DNA of 64,000 nucleotides, from contig NZ_JACIYP010000002.1 of NCBI RefSeq assembly GCF_014359905.1, positions 120,728 to 184,727 of the forward strand, written 5' to 3'. Origin of the DNA: Hoeflea sp. Lineage in GTDB: Bacteria; Pseudomonadota; Alphaproteobacteria; Rhizobiales; Rhizobiaceae. Positions 57,098 through 64,000 of the stretch are shown in pieces; positions within the stretch are counted from its first letter, which is position 1; each line of letters opens with the position of its first letter. The position numbers and the translations under genes were made by a program. The notes under the pieces are model-generated. The model was given only the letters and a program-made list of their open reading frames with translations. It made no database searches and was not told where the DNA came from.

Positions 57098-57928
57098 ATG
57101 AGTTCAGACGATTGGTCAGATACGGAGAACGACGCCGCGGTGGCGTTGTATTTTTCGATGCTTGGCAATGAGCTCTCTGATCATCCCTACAACAAGGCGG
57201 CCAACAACCGGTTGCTCCAGGAACAGACCGGACGTAGCCGTGGGTCTGTGGAATTCAAACACTGCAACATATCTGCCGCTGCAAAATGCTTCGGCCTCCC
57301 GATCATCAAAGGCTACCAGCCCCGCTTCAACTTTCAAATGTCCTTGGCAGAGGCGATCTCGCGCTGGCTGGTGCGACATCCAGAATGGGAGGCAGACCTG
57401 TCTCAGCCCAGGCAATCAGGTATGGCCCAGGCGTCATCGTTGTTCATTGGGATCGCACCAACGCTTCGAAACACACCGCCGCCAGACGAGTTGGGTCAAA
57501 TGCAGGCGGTTGCTCGGCGCTTTGATGTTGCAGGGCGCGATGAGCGCAACAGGGCACTTGGTCGTGCCGGTGAGGAGCTTGTGTTTCATCGAGAACGGAC
57601 GCAACTCGCTCAGCAGGGCCGCAGTGATCTCGCCAGCCGCGTGCGCTGGGTTTCCCAGGAAGATGGCGATGGCGCGGGCTATGATATTGCCAGCTTCACA
57701 CAGGAGGGCCGTGAGCGCCTGATCGAAGTCAAGACAACAAATGGCTGGGAGCGAACGCCTATCCATATCTCGCGGAACGAACTGGACGTCGCGGAGGCTC
57801 GCCGCGAGGACTGGCATCTCTTTCGCCTCTACGAGTTTGCACGCTCTCCCAAGGCCTTTGAACTACGTCCGCCGCTCGAAGCTCATGTGGAATTAGCGGC
57901 AACGAGTTACCTGGCTAGCTTCGGATGA
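57098..57928 (+). CDS. DUF3883 nuclease-like protein (defence-associated fold)
   Basis: 276 residues from ATG 57098 (MSSDDWSDTENDAAVALYFSML). The N-terminal half DTENDAAVALYFSMLGNELSDHPYNKAANNRLL...GRSRGSVEFKHCNISAAAKCFGLPIIKGYQP is a module repeatedly found fused to nucleases. The C-terminal DUF3883 domain has GAGYDIASF (Asp196) and RLIEVKTT (Glu210-x-Lys212), a PD-(D/E)xK arrangement. Such proteins occur in restriction and antiphage islands. Upstream in-frame ATGs (56969, 57062) extend into the AT-rich region. Single gene. Confidence 0.75.
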   Translation: MSSDDWSDTENDAAVALYFSMLGNELSDHPYNKAANNRLLQEQTGRSRGSVEFKHCNISAAAKCFGLPIIKGYQPRFNFQMSLAEAISRWLVRHPEWEADLSQPRQSGMAQASSLFIGIAPTLRNTPPPDELGQMQAVARRFDVAGRDERNRALGRAGEELVFHRERTQLAQQGRSDLASRVRWVSQEDGDGAGYDIASFTQEGRERLIEVKTTNGWERTPIHISRNELDVAEARREDWHLFRLYEFARSPKAFELRPPLEAHVELAATSYLASFG

Positions 57929-58498
57929 TGCATATTATGTGGGCCATGCGGGACGTTCGGCTGGCAGTCGCTACAGGTCTACTTCTCGCCTCAATGTCGG
58001 TCGTTCATGCGATTCCCGAACCGTCCTGAAAGCCGTCGTTCGCACGCGCCGACGCGAAGGACCAAGAATGGCAGGGAGCTGTCGTTCGCTGCATCCTAGA
58101 CAAACGGCAGCAATGCGCAGAGAGCTGCCGGTCGGTGCGCCGCCCTGGTAGTGAAGGACAGCGCAGGGAGCAGGCTTTGCTCCTGAAACAGACGGTAGCA
58201 CCACAATCAATGTGACCGGCCGAGGCTGACGCCAATCTTGGCCGACAGCAGGCCCTCAGAAACTTCGTCCATACCGAATAACCCGATCGTCCTCACCGCC
58301 GCTGACAGGGACAGTGAGGCAAAGTGCCTCCGGCCTGGCCTGCCGATTTTCGTGGGGTTTAGCTACTGTATGAATATCCATTGGGCCTTGACTTCAGCCA
58401 GAACTAGTGTGGACTGTTACGTAGTATTGCTGTGTCCTAAGCCCCCGTCAGAAGTTACGCGCAGGCTTATTTTCTTAAATCCAAAAAGGAGAGCATTC
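57929..58498. other. Intergenic, no gene supported
   Basis: 570 bases of mixed composition between the DUF3883 gene and the small basic protein gene. Short open frames here are Arg/Ser-rich without ribosome-binding sites. It may hold decayed sequence. Confidence 0.45.
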
Positions 58499-58633
58499 AT
58501 GGCACTTAAACCAGGACCAAAGCCGATAGCGAAATCCACAGGGAAACCGGATCAGCGCCGCCGTGATAACAAAAGCACACCAGGGAATACACCGTCCCTC
58601 AAACCTAGCAAATCTAGCAAGCCCACCAAATAA
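58499..58633 (+). CDS. 44-residue basic Lys/Pro-rich small protein
   Basis: ATG 58499 with AAAAGGAGA eight bases upstream, a very good ribosome-binding site. The protein begins MALKPGPKPIAKSTGKPDQR and is built of Lys, Pro, Ser and Asn with no hydrophobic core, so it is probably disordered and nucleic-acid binding or a partner peptide. The frame is open farther upstream, but the strong site decides this start. Not recognised. Confidence 0.55.
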   Translation: MALKPGPKPIAKSTGKPDQRRRDNKSTPGNTPSLKPSKSSKPTK

Positions 58634-59043
58634 GGCACATAAAAGAGGGCTCTCGCTGATTTGCACTTCTACCCCGGTATTCGATTGAACCTGCGCGAAA
58701 TGCCGCGCGGACTGCGTGCCTGTCGGATGTTGGATGTCAGCTTTCTCGAATTCCCCGCCGATACCGGTCAGTCCGATAACGTGAAGAGTTTCCCGGAAGC
58801 GGAAATCATTTCCGCTTTGCGCCTCCACCGCGGACGTCCAAGCAGCATTTGCGTCTTTTTGTGAGGGAACGCTCCAGTCCCTCCCATCGAGGTAGGTTGC
58901 GCCCTCAGTCAGCTGTGAAGTTAGGGTTTCGCTATGTTTCGTAGGAAGGTTACTATTCGTTGACAGCTAAGGCGATTTGCTTGGGAATCGCGGAACGAGT
59001 CGGCTCGAAGGCATTCGACCTGCTGTGAGCAAAGACGCGGCTA
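58634..59043. other. Intergenic region containing a perfect palindrome
   Basis: 410 bases between the 44-residue gene and the 3' end of the CHAT gene. It contains AAGCGGAAA-TCA-TTTCCGCTT at 58797-58817 (listed separately). No gene supported. Confidence 0.5.
58797..58817. promoter_or_regulatory. Palindrome GCGGAAA-TCA-TTTCCGC, left copy
   Basis: Perfect 9-bp arms (AAGCGGAAA / TTTCCGCTT) with a 3-base spacer. The 17-base core reappears at 63494-63510 with one spacer base changed. Nature unknown: operator, recombination site or remnant of a duplicated promoter. Confidence 0.55.
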
Positions 59044-60732
59044 TTAGAGAAGCTTGTACTTGTCGGCCTCGACGCTCATCCCGTTTAGTGATACCTCGTT
59101 GCGCGCGTGACGGAATGCCTTCTGATAGTCCTGACCATTTGCCAGGGCGCGATAAAAGGCACGAGAGAACGCAATCGCAGCGTCGTCGGCGATCGACTGG
59201 TCACATCCGATCACCCACGGCACATGCGCTCGAACGGCCTTCGCAACATCCTCAGAATAACATGCGCTGAGGATCACGCATTTAACCGTATCCGCGTGGA
59301 GGCTAATCAACTCCCCAAACGATTTCGCGTCCACAGGCGCTGCGTCACCGTTACGATCTTCAAAAAACAGCGTGCCAGTATCGCCATGCCCGCTGAAATG
59401 CAGCACCTGCGGCTTCTCATTGAAAAGGGCGTCTTGAATCTGGTCTACGCGAACAGCCCACTCGTTAACGACTACAATATCGACCACTGCATTCTGAACC
59501 ACCCTCAGTTTGTCCTTGAGATCGCGAACTTCTTCGTCGAGCCGCAGGCGATCGGCGTCCTTCGGCGCTGCCAACAGCATTAGCGCTTTCATGGCCTGCC
59601 TCACCGGCTTAGCTTTCTTGATTGACTGCATTAAATCGTCCTCCTCGCCGAAGAGATCGGCGGTGCCTGTGCGTAGGTCCTGCAGAAGCAATTTTTTGTA
59701 GAGGGGCTTGCCTTCTGCTCCAAGCCGAAGATGGTCGCGTAGTTCGGGGTTCGCATCAAATAGCTTCAGGGCTTCTTCCTCGTACATCACACATACGTTG
59801 GAGAACCGAGCGAAATGCTGCGCAAGCAGCTTGCGAACGTATTCGACAGACTCCTGCTTGGACCAGTCAAGCATGATGCCTTCGAGCCCTTCGTAGTAGA
59901 CCGACAGCAGTCCCTTCGCCATCCCTTCACGCGCGTCGGCGCTGGGTAGGTACGGTCCGTCAAGCATCAGAGCATGTCGTTTGTCATGATCGGTCTCGCG
60001 CATCGCGACAAGCTGCATGATCTTCGCCTGAACGTTTGGTGGCAGCGCATCTACCGTGTGTGTGCTCACGCCCAGATCGTGCATCCCAAGCTTCTGATTC
60101 TCGATTATTGCCCACACGGAGTACTGTACTACGATATCGTCGGGGTAGCTTCCAAGCGCCTTGATAATCTGCCCGTTACTGTGCTTCGGGTGGAAGAGGT
60201 TGTCGACATCCCGGTTCAGCCCTACTGTTATCAGAGCTAGCTTCAAAATTTCCTTGTCTGCTTTGTCAATGTCGATCCGAACATTGGAAAGGTCGAGCAA
60301 CTTTGGATCGGTGTTTTGGAGTGCCGCGAGTGTGCGCAAGCACGGATCGCAGTTCTGAAATAGATCAATCTCCTCTATCCGACCGCCATGCATACTCGAC
60401 AAAGCAGCAATACCAGCCGCAGTAATTTCTGGATCACCATCATAATGCTTCAGAGCCAGCCTAACTGGGTTGTCGGACTTCGTCCTTCGACCCAATTGGC
60501 CCAATGCGTTGAGGCTCCAGCGCACGACCTTCCGGTCTTGGTTGCTTTGAAGCAAAAGACCGTCAATGGTGGTCTCAACAGCCTCCAAGCTTTCGGCGTT
60601 GAAGCGCGCTCCACCGCGGTACATTCGGGAAACGTCTTGCAGCGCCTTCTTCTTGCGACGTATGTCGCCGTGGTCCAGTTCGAACCTGAGAAACGCCGTC
60701 TGTTGAGTGGTGATAACCGGTGAAAGCGCCAT
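59044..60732 (-). CDS. CHAT-domain caspase-like protease with helical-repeat N-terminus
   Basis: 562 residues. The C-terminal ~170 are a canonical CHAT domain: LLAAPKDADRLRLDEEVRDLKDKL, then VLHFSGHG (catalytic His449), ILSACYSEDVAKAV (catalytic Cys491), WVIGCDQSIADDAAIAFSRAFYRAL. The N-terminal ~300 are helical and HEAT-like (VVRWSLNALGQLGRR, PEITAAGIAALSS, LKLALITVGLNRDV). CHAT proteases act as effectors in several antiphage systems, cutting host or partner proteins on activation. Third gene of an operon after the Mrr-like nuclease and the HARE-HTH gene, 15 bases behind the latter. No good ribosome-binding site, suggesting coupling. Confidence 0.85.
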   Translation of the reverse strand: MALSPVITTQQTAFLRFELDHGDIRRKKKALQDVSRMYRGGARFNAESLEAVETTIDGLLLQSNQDRKVVRWSLNALGQLGRRTKSDNPVRLALKHYDGDPEITAAGIAALSSMHGGRIEEIDLFQNCDPCLRTLAALQNTDPKLLDLSNVRIDIDKADKEILKLALITVGLNRDVDNLFHPKHSNGQIIKALGSYPDDIVVQYSVWAIIENQKLGMHDLGVSTHTVDALPPNVQAKIMQLVAMRETDHDKRHALMLDGPYLPSADAREGMAKGLLSVYYEGLEGIMLDWSKQESVEYVRKLLAQHFARFSNVCVMYEEEALKLFDANPELRDHLRLGAEGKPLYKKLLLQDLRTGTADLFGEEDDLMQSIKKAKPVRQAMKALMLLAAPKDADRLRLDEEVRDLKDKLRVVQNAVVDIVVVNEWAVRVDQIQDALFNEKPQVLHFSGHGDTGTLFFEDRNGDAAPVDAKSFGELISLHADTVKCVILSACYSEDVAKAVRAHVPWVIGCDQSIADDAAIAFSRAFYRALANGQDYQKAFRHARNEVSLNGMSVEADKYKLL

Positions 60733-60747
60733 TAATTATTTCTGTTG

Positions 60748-61656
60748 TTAACGGATACAGTCCAATGCAGCGCGAGACCAAGGTTCGAAGTCGTCGATAT
60801 TGTTCACCCGCGATGACATATCGAACCAACATACATCATTCAGGGATAGACGCCGAGTGGTAGGCTCAAACCATTCAGGGCACTTCCACTGCATTATCAG
60901 CAGTATTGTCGGTTTGTCGCCCGAGTAATCAAGCCTCACGATGTCTGTTGACGTGGGAAGTTCGACTTGTCCCTCGTTCGTTAAGGAGCGCAGTGAGAGA
61001 TCAAGGTCGGTCAGCAATGCCTCAAGCGCACCTTCGGCCGCACCGTAGTCGCCATCCGAGAACAACGTATTGTCGGTAAAGCCAACGATCCCGGGAAACC
61101 CGATCGTGCGACGGTTGACAAACTGGTCGCGGTCATCCCGATATCGTCCTACGCGATAGGAGAGGACACACTGGGCGCGCCGCACAAGCGAGAACGACCA
61201 GATCATGATGAAGTCGGATGAGGTGTGTTTCGGATCGACATACTTGACTGCGTCGTGGCGTTCGGCGTCTGCGACGAGGTCATGCCAACTATGAAATTTC
61301 GAGAACCGGTCCGACATGACGTACTTGGTCGCCAACGCGAGACTCGGCTCGTTCAATAGGTCGCGAGTGCGCCGCCGCGCCGGGAACGCCGTCTTGAATT
61401 TCTGCGGGATCGACGGATCGGACATAAACTCGGTAAGAAAGAATACGCCTGGCTCGGTCCGATAAAACAGCGTGTGACGACGGTTGTGGAGTATCTCCTC
61501 GCTAAGCCTTGCCTGTAAGGTCTTGAACTGCGTCTTGCCGTACAAATGATCGGGCACGATCCCAGCCCTATACGCCGCGCTTATAATGGCGCGCGCGCTC
61601 ATCGGCCTCTTCGAAGCTCTCAGCACTCGTTCTGCTATGTCGAGATAGGAGTCCAT
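60748..61656 (-). CDS. HARE-HTH protein with a degenerate Nudix-like C-terminal domain
   Basis: 302 residues from ATG 61656 (MDSYLDIAERVLRAS); a TTG at 61662 is two codons earlier. Residues 1-77 are a HARE-HTH (HB1/ASXL/restriction endonuclease) domain: AERVLRASKRPMSARAIISAAYRAGI and PGVFFLTEF. Around 150-220, SFSLVRRAQCVLSYRVGRY...NRRTIGFPGIVGFTDNTLF...GAAEGALEALLTDLDL follows Nudix-like proteins, but the Glu residues of the Nudix box (REUxEExGU) are missing, so it probably binds rather than hydrolyses a nucleotide. HARE-HTH domains are linked to restriction and modified-DNA recognition. Middle gene of the operon. Confidence 0.75.
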   Translation of the reverse strand: MDSYLDIAERVLRASKRPMSARAIISAAYRAGIVPDHLYGKTQFKTLQARLSEEILHNRRHTLFYRTEPGVFFLTEFMSDPSIPQKFKTAFPARRRTRDLLNEPSLALATKYVMSDRFSKFHSWHDLVADAERHDAVKYVDPKHTSSDFIMIWSFSLVRRAQCVLSYRVGRYRDDRDQFVNRRTIGFPGIVGFTDNTLFSDGDYGAAEGALEALLTDLDLSLRSLTNEGQVELPTSTDIVRLDYSGDKPTILLIMQWKCPEWFEPTTRRLSLNDVCWFDMSSRVNNIDDFEPWSRAALDCIR

Positions 61657-61758
61657 ACGCAACCGATCTTAATGCTTTTTTATACAATAGCAGAGCGACG
61701 GCAAAGACGCGATTCCGGAGTGACGATCGGATCGGACGCCCAATTGACCTATTGTGCC

Positions 61759-62709
61759 TCATGGTCTTCGAGATGCGGCTCCGGCCCATTCCCTGATGTC
61801 GCCGTTAAACAAATCCTGGCCGGAGATGATTTGGCCTCTTGCGTCGCGCCATTCTTGGGAGGGCTTTACCTGTGGCGGCAACATAGCTGGCTTCTCCCTA
61901 TTACTCTCCCGGAGCATCTCTAGGAGGCGATCACCGTCCACCAAATCCAGACGAAGCTTATGTTTTGCGCCAGCGGCTTTTGCAGGCATCGCTTGCGCCA
62001 CTCGTGTGAAATGGGAGGCCGTTGTCACGAAGACACCATGGTCTACCCGTTCGAGAACCATTGCACCTACGAAGTTTCTGACCTCTTTAACGGATTCGGC
62101 TTCTGACGTGATACGGCGCTTCACTTGGACAGCTCGTCGGATCGCTCCGCCCTCCGACGCAAGATAGAGGTCGATCCCCCCGTCTGCACTGTTGGCGTTC
62201 GCGGAGACCCTGATGACCTGGCCGCCATGGTGTTCCTGCAGGAGGGAAGCGACCAAGTCTTCCGCCTGCTGTGCCGACAACAGGGTCCTGTCCTCCCAGC
62301 GCTTCACCAGATGTCGCTGAAGCGTTTCAATGGGAAGCGTCGTCTCGCCGAGATCGATCTCTGACTGGAGAGCGTGGGTGAGTTGCCACCACGTGGCTCG
62401 GGACACCTTGCTCGGATAGTCGGGGAGTGACACCTCACTATCTTGGCGAAAGTGCCACCAGCCACACGATGGGCAAATCTCTACCGTGAGCCATAGAAAT
62501 TGTATGTGTCCGGGTTTGAGTGGCTGGGTAGGCAGTTCGTGCTCGAACGCGAGGAAGCCAATCGAGCAGCAGGGGCAGATTCGTTTCCGCAGTGCGTTTG
62601 AGAAAAACATCACTCCAGCGTCGAGATCGACGTGGTCATAGTTGAGGATGCCGGTGTGGACGTTTCGCTTGTACTCAGGCACCACGCACCTTCCCGCTAT
62701 CGCCGACAC
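61759..62709 (-). CDS. Mrr-like restriction endonuclease with N-terminal zinc ribbon
   Basis: 316 residues as drawn. The zinc-ribbon-like cysteines are RICPCCSIGF (Cys45, 47, 48) and EICPSCGWW (Cys79, 82). The Mrr/restriction-endonuclease-like core is AEDLVASLLQEHHGGQVIRVS, ADGGIDLYLASEGG (Asp180) and RRAVQVKRR (Gln195-x-Lys197), followed by VRNFVGAMVLERVDHGVFVTTASHF. This PD-(D/Q)xK arrangement cleaves DNA in type IV (Mrr) and related enzymes. The start is one of several GTGs; 62709 is the farthest, and GTG at 62682-62685 with GGGAAGG upstream is as likely. First gene of the operon. Confidence 0.8.
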   Translation of the reverse strand: MSAIAGRCVVPEYKRNVHTGILNYDHVDLDAGVMFFSNALRKRICPCCSIGFLAFEHELPTQPLKPGHIQFLWLTVEICPSCGWWHFRQDSEVSLPDYPSKVSRATWWQLTHALQSEIDLGETTLPIETLQRHLVKRWEDRTLLSAQQAEDLVASLLQEHHGGQVIRVSANANSADGGIDLYLASEGGAIRRAVQVKRRITSEAESVKEVRNFVGAMVLERVDHGVFVTTASHFTRVAQAMPAKAAGAKHKLRLDLVDGDRLLEMLRESNREKPAMLPPQVKPSQEWRDARGQIISGQDLFNGDIREWAGAASRRP

Positions 62710-63570
62710 GAATGGCTGACAATAATGTCGTTTTCACACGTAGAAAAGGGCGATTGTTCTTCCGGTATCGATGGTTCAGCTCTTGATAGATGTACAGGCC
62801 CCTACCAGATTTCGCTCCAACCCGCGCGCCTGGAGTTGGGAGTGGACTGACGCACTCGTTTGCTGAGCTGGACAAAAAAGCGCCTTGCAGGATTTCGCTA
62901 TACAGCCGTGAATGGCCGTAATGGGGTCGACGAATGTCAGCTCTCAGTGAGCCATCCAGAACCCGACAGTCCACTCCGGCCCCTTTTCGGTCATTAGTTT
63001 TCGCCACAATTAAGGTCCGCGTCCTATCTTTCATCGTCCTTCGTTTGGCGACTATTGAGGGCGTTATCTAACCCGACTGCATGAACGGGCCGCGTGCACT
63101 GTTAACCATCTCAGTGCTCTTGTTCCGGAAGTGTTCCAATTGACTTGCCGGAGACGGAAGCCCGGACTATGTCTGGGTGGTCGGCAGAAGATTAACTTCT
63201 GCAGTGACTTAGCGGCCCTCGCCGATGCGGAAACATCAACCGAGGGCCTAACCCGCAACCTTCTCTGAAAAGGCCTGAGGCTATGTTGACCCTTACCGCT
63301 ATCTCTCCGAATGGGAAAGACCCTTCGCACCGCTCTCCTGTTGAATTCCGATCGCGACAGCGTCCTCGGCTAACTGGTGATCTGTCTCCAGAAGCCGCTT
63401 TTCTCCCGCGCGCCTGATCGTTTTCACTACCAGCGATCACGCCCAGCCTCTCGTAGACATCGACGGTTTGAATGCCCGTTCGGGGCAGCCCATGCGGAAA
63501 TAATTTCCGCATTCGAACCTCCGTGTCTGTCTGGATGCCGCCGTCATCGCTCCTCAAAAGGAGTCACCCC
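62710..63570. other. Intergenic region, promoter area of the defence-like operon and of the right-edge gene
   Basis: 861 bases without a supported gene. Frames here lack ribosome-binding sites and family content; the 62675-63034 minus frame looks like decayed sequence (NDRKGAGVDCRVLDGSL is a phrase seen in translated non-coding repeats). Contains the right palindrome at 63492. Confidence 0.45.
63492..63512. promoter_or_regulatory. Palindrome GCGGAAA-TAA-TTTCCGC, right copy
   Basis: Perfect 9-bp arms (ATGCGGAAA / TTTCCGCAT), 59 bases before the ATG at 63571. Downstream it shares further bases with the left copy (TT.CG..CCTCC). A repressor site for the gene at 63571 is the simplest reading. 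Confidence 0.55.
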
Positions 63571-64000
63571 ATGAACAAAACCATCCTCAAGACAACGACT
63601 TCGCCTCTCTACACTTGTTCCGCCGATTGCCATGATTTGAGGGATCGGATCGACGGACTCATCGATGAGGTCATTGCCTCCAGCCTGTCCACCGACGCAC
63701 TCGCACAGTCCCTCTCTGGCGGACTTGCAGAGGTCGGCACGATCCTTCGGTCCATCCCAGGCCACGAAGGGCGGCTGCTGGAGCGCGGCCTTGCCATGAT
63801 CGCCAGATGCAATCCTGACTTGGTAGTGCTGACCCAGAATCTGCGCATGCCGGTGACGCCAGCAGCGCTGCAACTGGTTGAGAAAAATTCGCCCGAGCAT
63901 TATCGGTCGCTGACACTGGATGCCGACCACGGCGGTCGCAAAAGCTACACACCTGACCTTCTTATTCTCAATCGGCGGACAAAGCTGGCGCATGTTGTCG
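63571..64000 (+). CDS. Unknown protein, 3' end beyond the window
   Basis: ATG 63571 with AAAAGGAGT eight bases upstream; open to the window end (143 codons seen). It begins MNKTILKTTTSPLYTCSADC; a helical region DALAQSLSGGLAEVGTILRSI follows, and the visible end is SYTPDLLILNRRTKLAHVV. PDLLIL...HVV looks like the first half of a PD-(D/E)xK nuclease core, in which (D/E)xK would come next, but that part is cut off. No family named. A palindrome precedes it. Confidence 0.7.
   Translation, partial: MNKTILKTTTSPLYTCSADCHDLRDRIDGLIDEVIASSLSTDALAQSLSGGLAEVGTILRSIPGHEGRLLERGLAMIARCNPDLVVLTQNLRMPVTPAALQLVEKNSPEHYRSLTLDADHGGRKSYTPDLLILNRRTKLAHVV

Noticed and set aside
58238..58633. 131-residue extension of the 44-residue protein
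   Set aside because: The upstream part is Ser/Arg/Pro mixed without support, while a strong ribosome-binding site sits directly before ATG 58499.
62675..63034. Possible 119-residue protein upstream of the Mrr-like gene
   Set aside because: No ribosome-binding site, atypical composition, and a phrase common in translated non-coding repeats.

Overview
The window reads as chromosomal DNA of an alphaproteobacterium of the order Hyphomicrobiales (Rhizobiales), probably Rhizobiaceae or Hoeflea-like. The evidence is high GC, a hisS-hisZ-hisG cluster with short-form HisG, a BA14K-family protein, the HAD (TIGR01459-like)/ribF pair, CIRCE-controlled groESL behind a CTTGAC-N17-CTATCT promoter of the rhizobial sigma-70 type, and many ATGA or TTGA gene overlaps. 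I cannot name the species.

Layout. 1-6.2 kb: end of a Kef-type antiporter, VOC protein, MATE exporter, then (minus strand) rluB-rsmD-patatin. 6.4-15.6 kb: tadA, a lipoprotein, ileS, a membrane diguanylate cyclase, and a minus-strand set HAD phosphatase/ribF/two SDRs. 15.7-18 kb: groESL. 18-28.4 kb: a PAS-like protein, DUF427, DoxX, a candidate small RNA, hisS-hisZ-hisG, BA14K, EamA, tag with a frameshifted DUF1801 gene, and the first of two YkuD L,D-transpeptidases. 28.6-39.3 kb: the second transpeptidase, then 2-hydroxy-acid oxidation: glcD-glcE-(DUF4870-like)-glcF on the minus strand, a divergent LysR gene, and a GntR regulator with lutABC on the plus strand. 39.4-52.7 kb: LysE, rsmE, gshA, DUF937, DUF1127 divergent from a LysR gene, MAPEG, guaB, a Tat-exported metallo-beta-lactamase, an MFS exporter, and rlmE-ppx/gppA.

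At 52,953 a tRNA-Gln(CTG) marks the start of an integrated element that runs to the end of the window. It holds a tyrosine recombinase, a DUF3102-like protein, a DUF3883 nuclease-like protein behind a very AT-rich stretch, a 44-residue basic protein, a three-gene minus-strand operon and a truncated gene at the right edge. The operon encodes a zinc-ribbon/Mrr-like restriction endonuclease, a HARE-HTH protein with a degenerate Nudix-like domain, and a HEAT-like/CHAT caspase-family protease. Its domain content is typical of antiphage defence, but I do not recognise the three-gene combination as a named system. It is my best candidate for something undescribed. Two near-identical palindromes (GCGGAAA-TNA-TTTCCGC) bracket the operon.

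Smaller points of interest are a lower-GC patch inside hisS, a terminator-like hairpin just before the hisS start, a 160-bp element with 40-bp inverted arms between hisZ and hisS, a 25-bp perfect operator before doxX, and an unassigned plus-strand RNA terminator at 20.6 kb.
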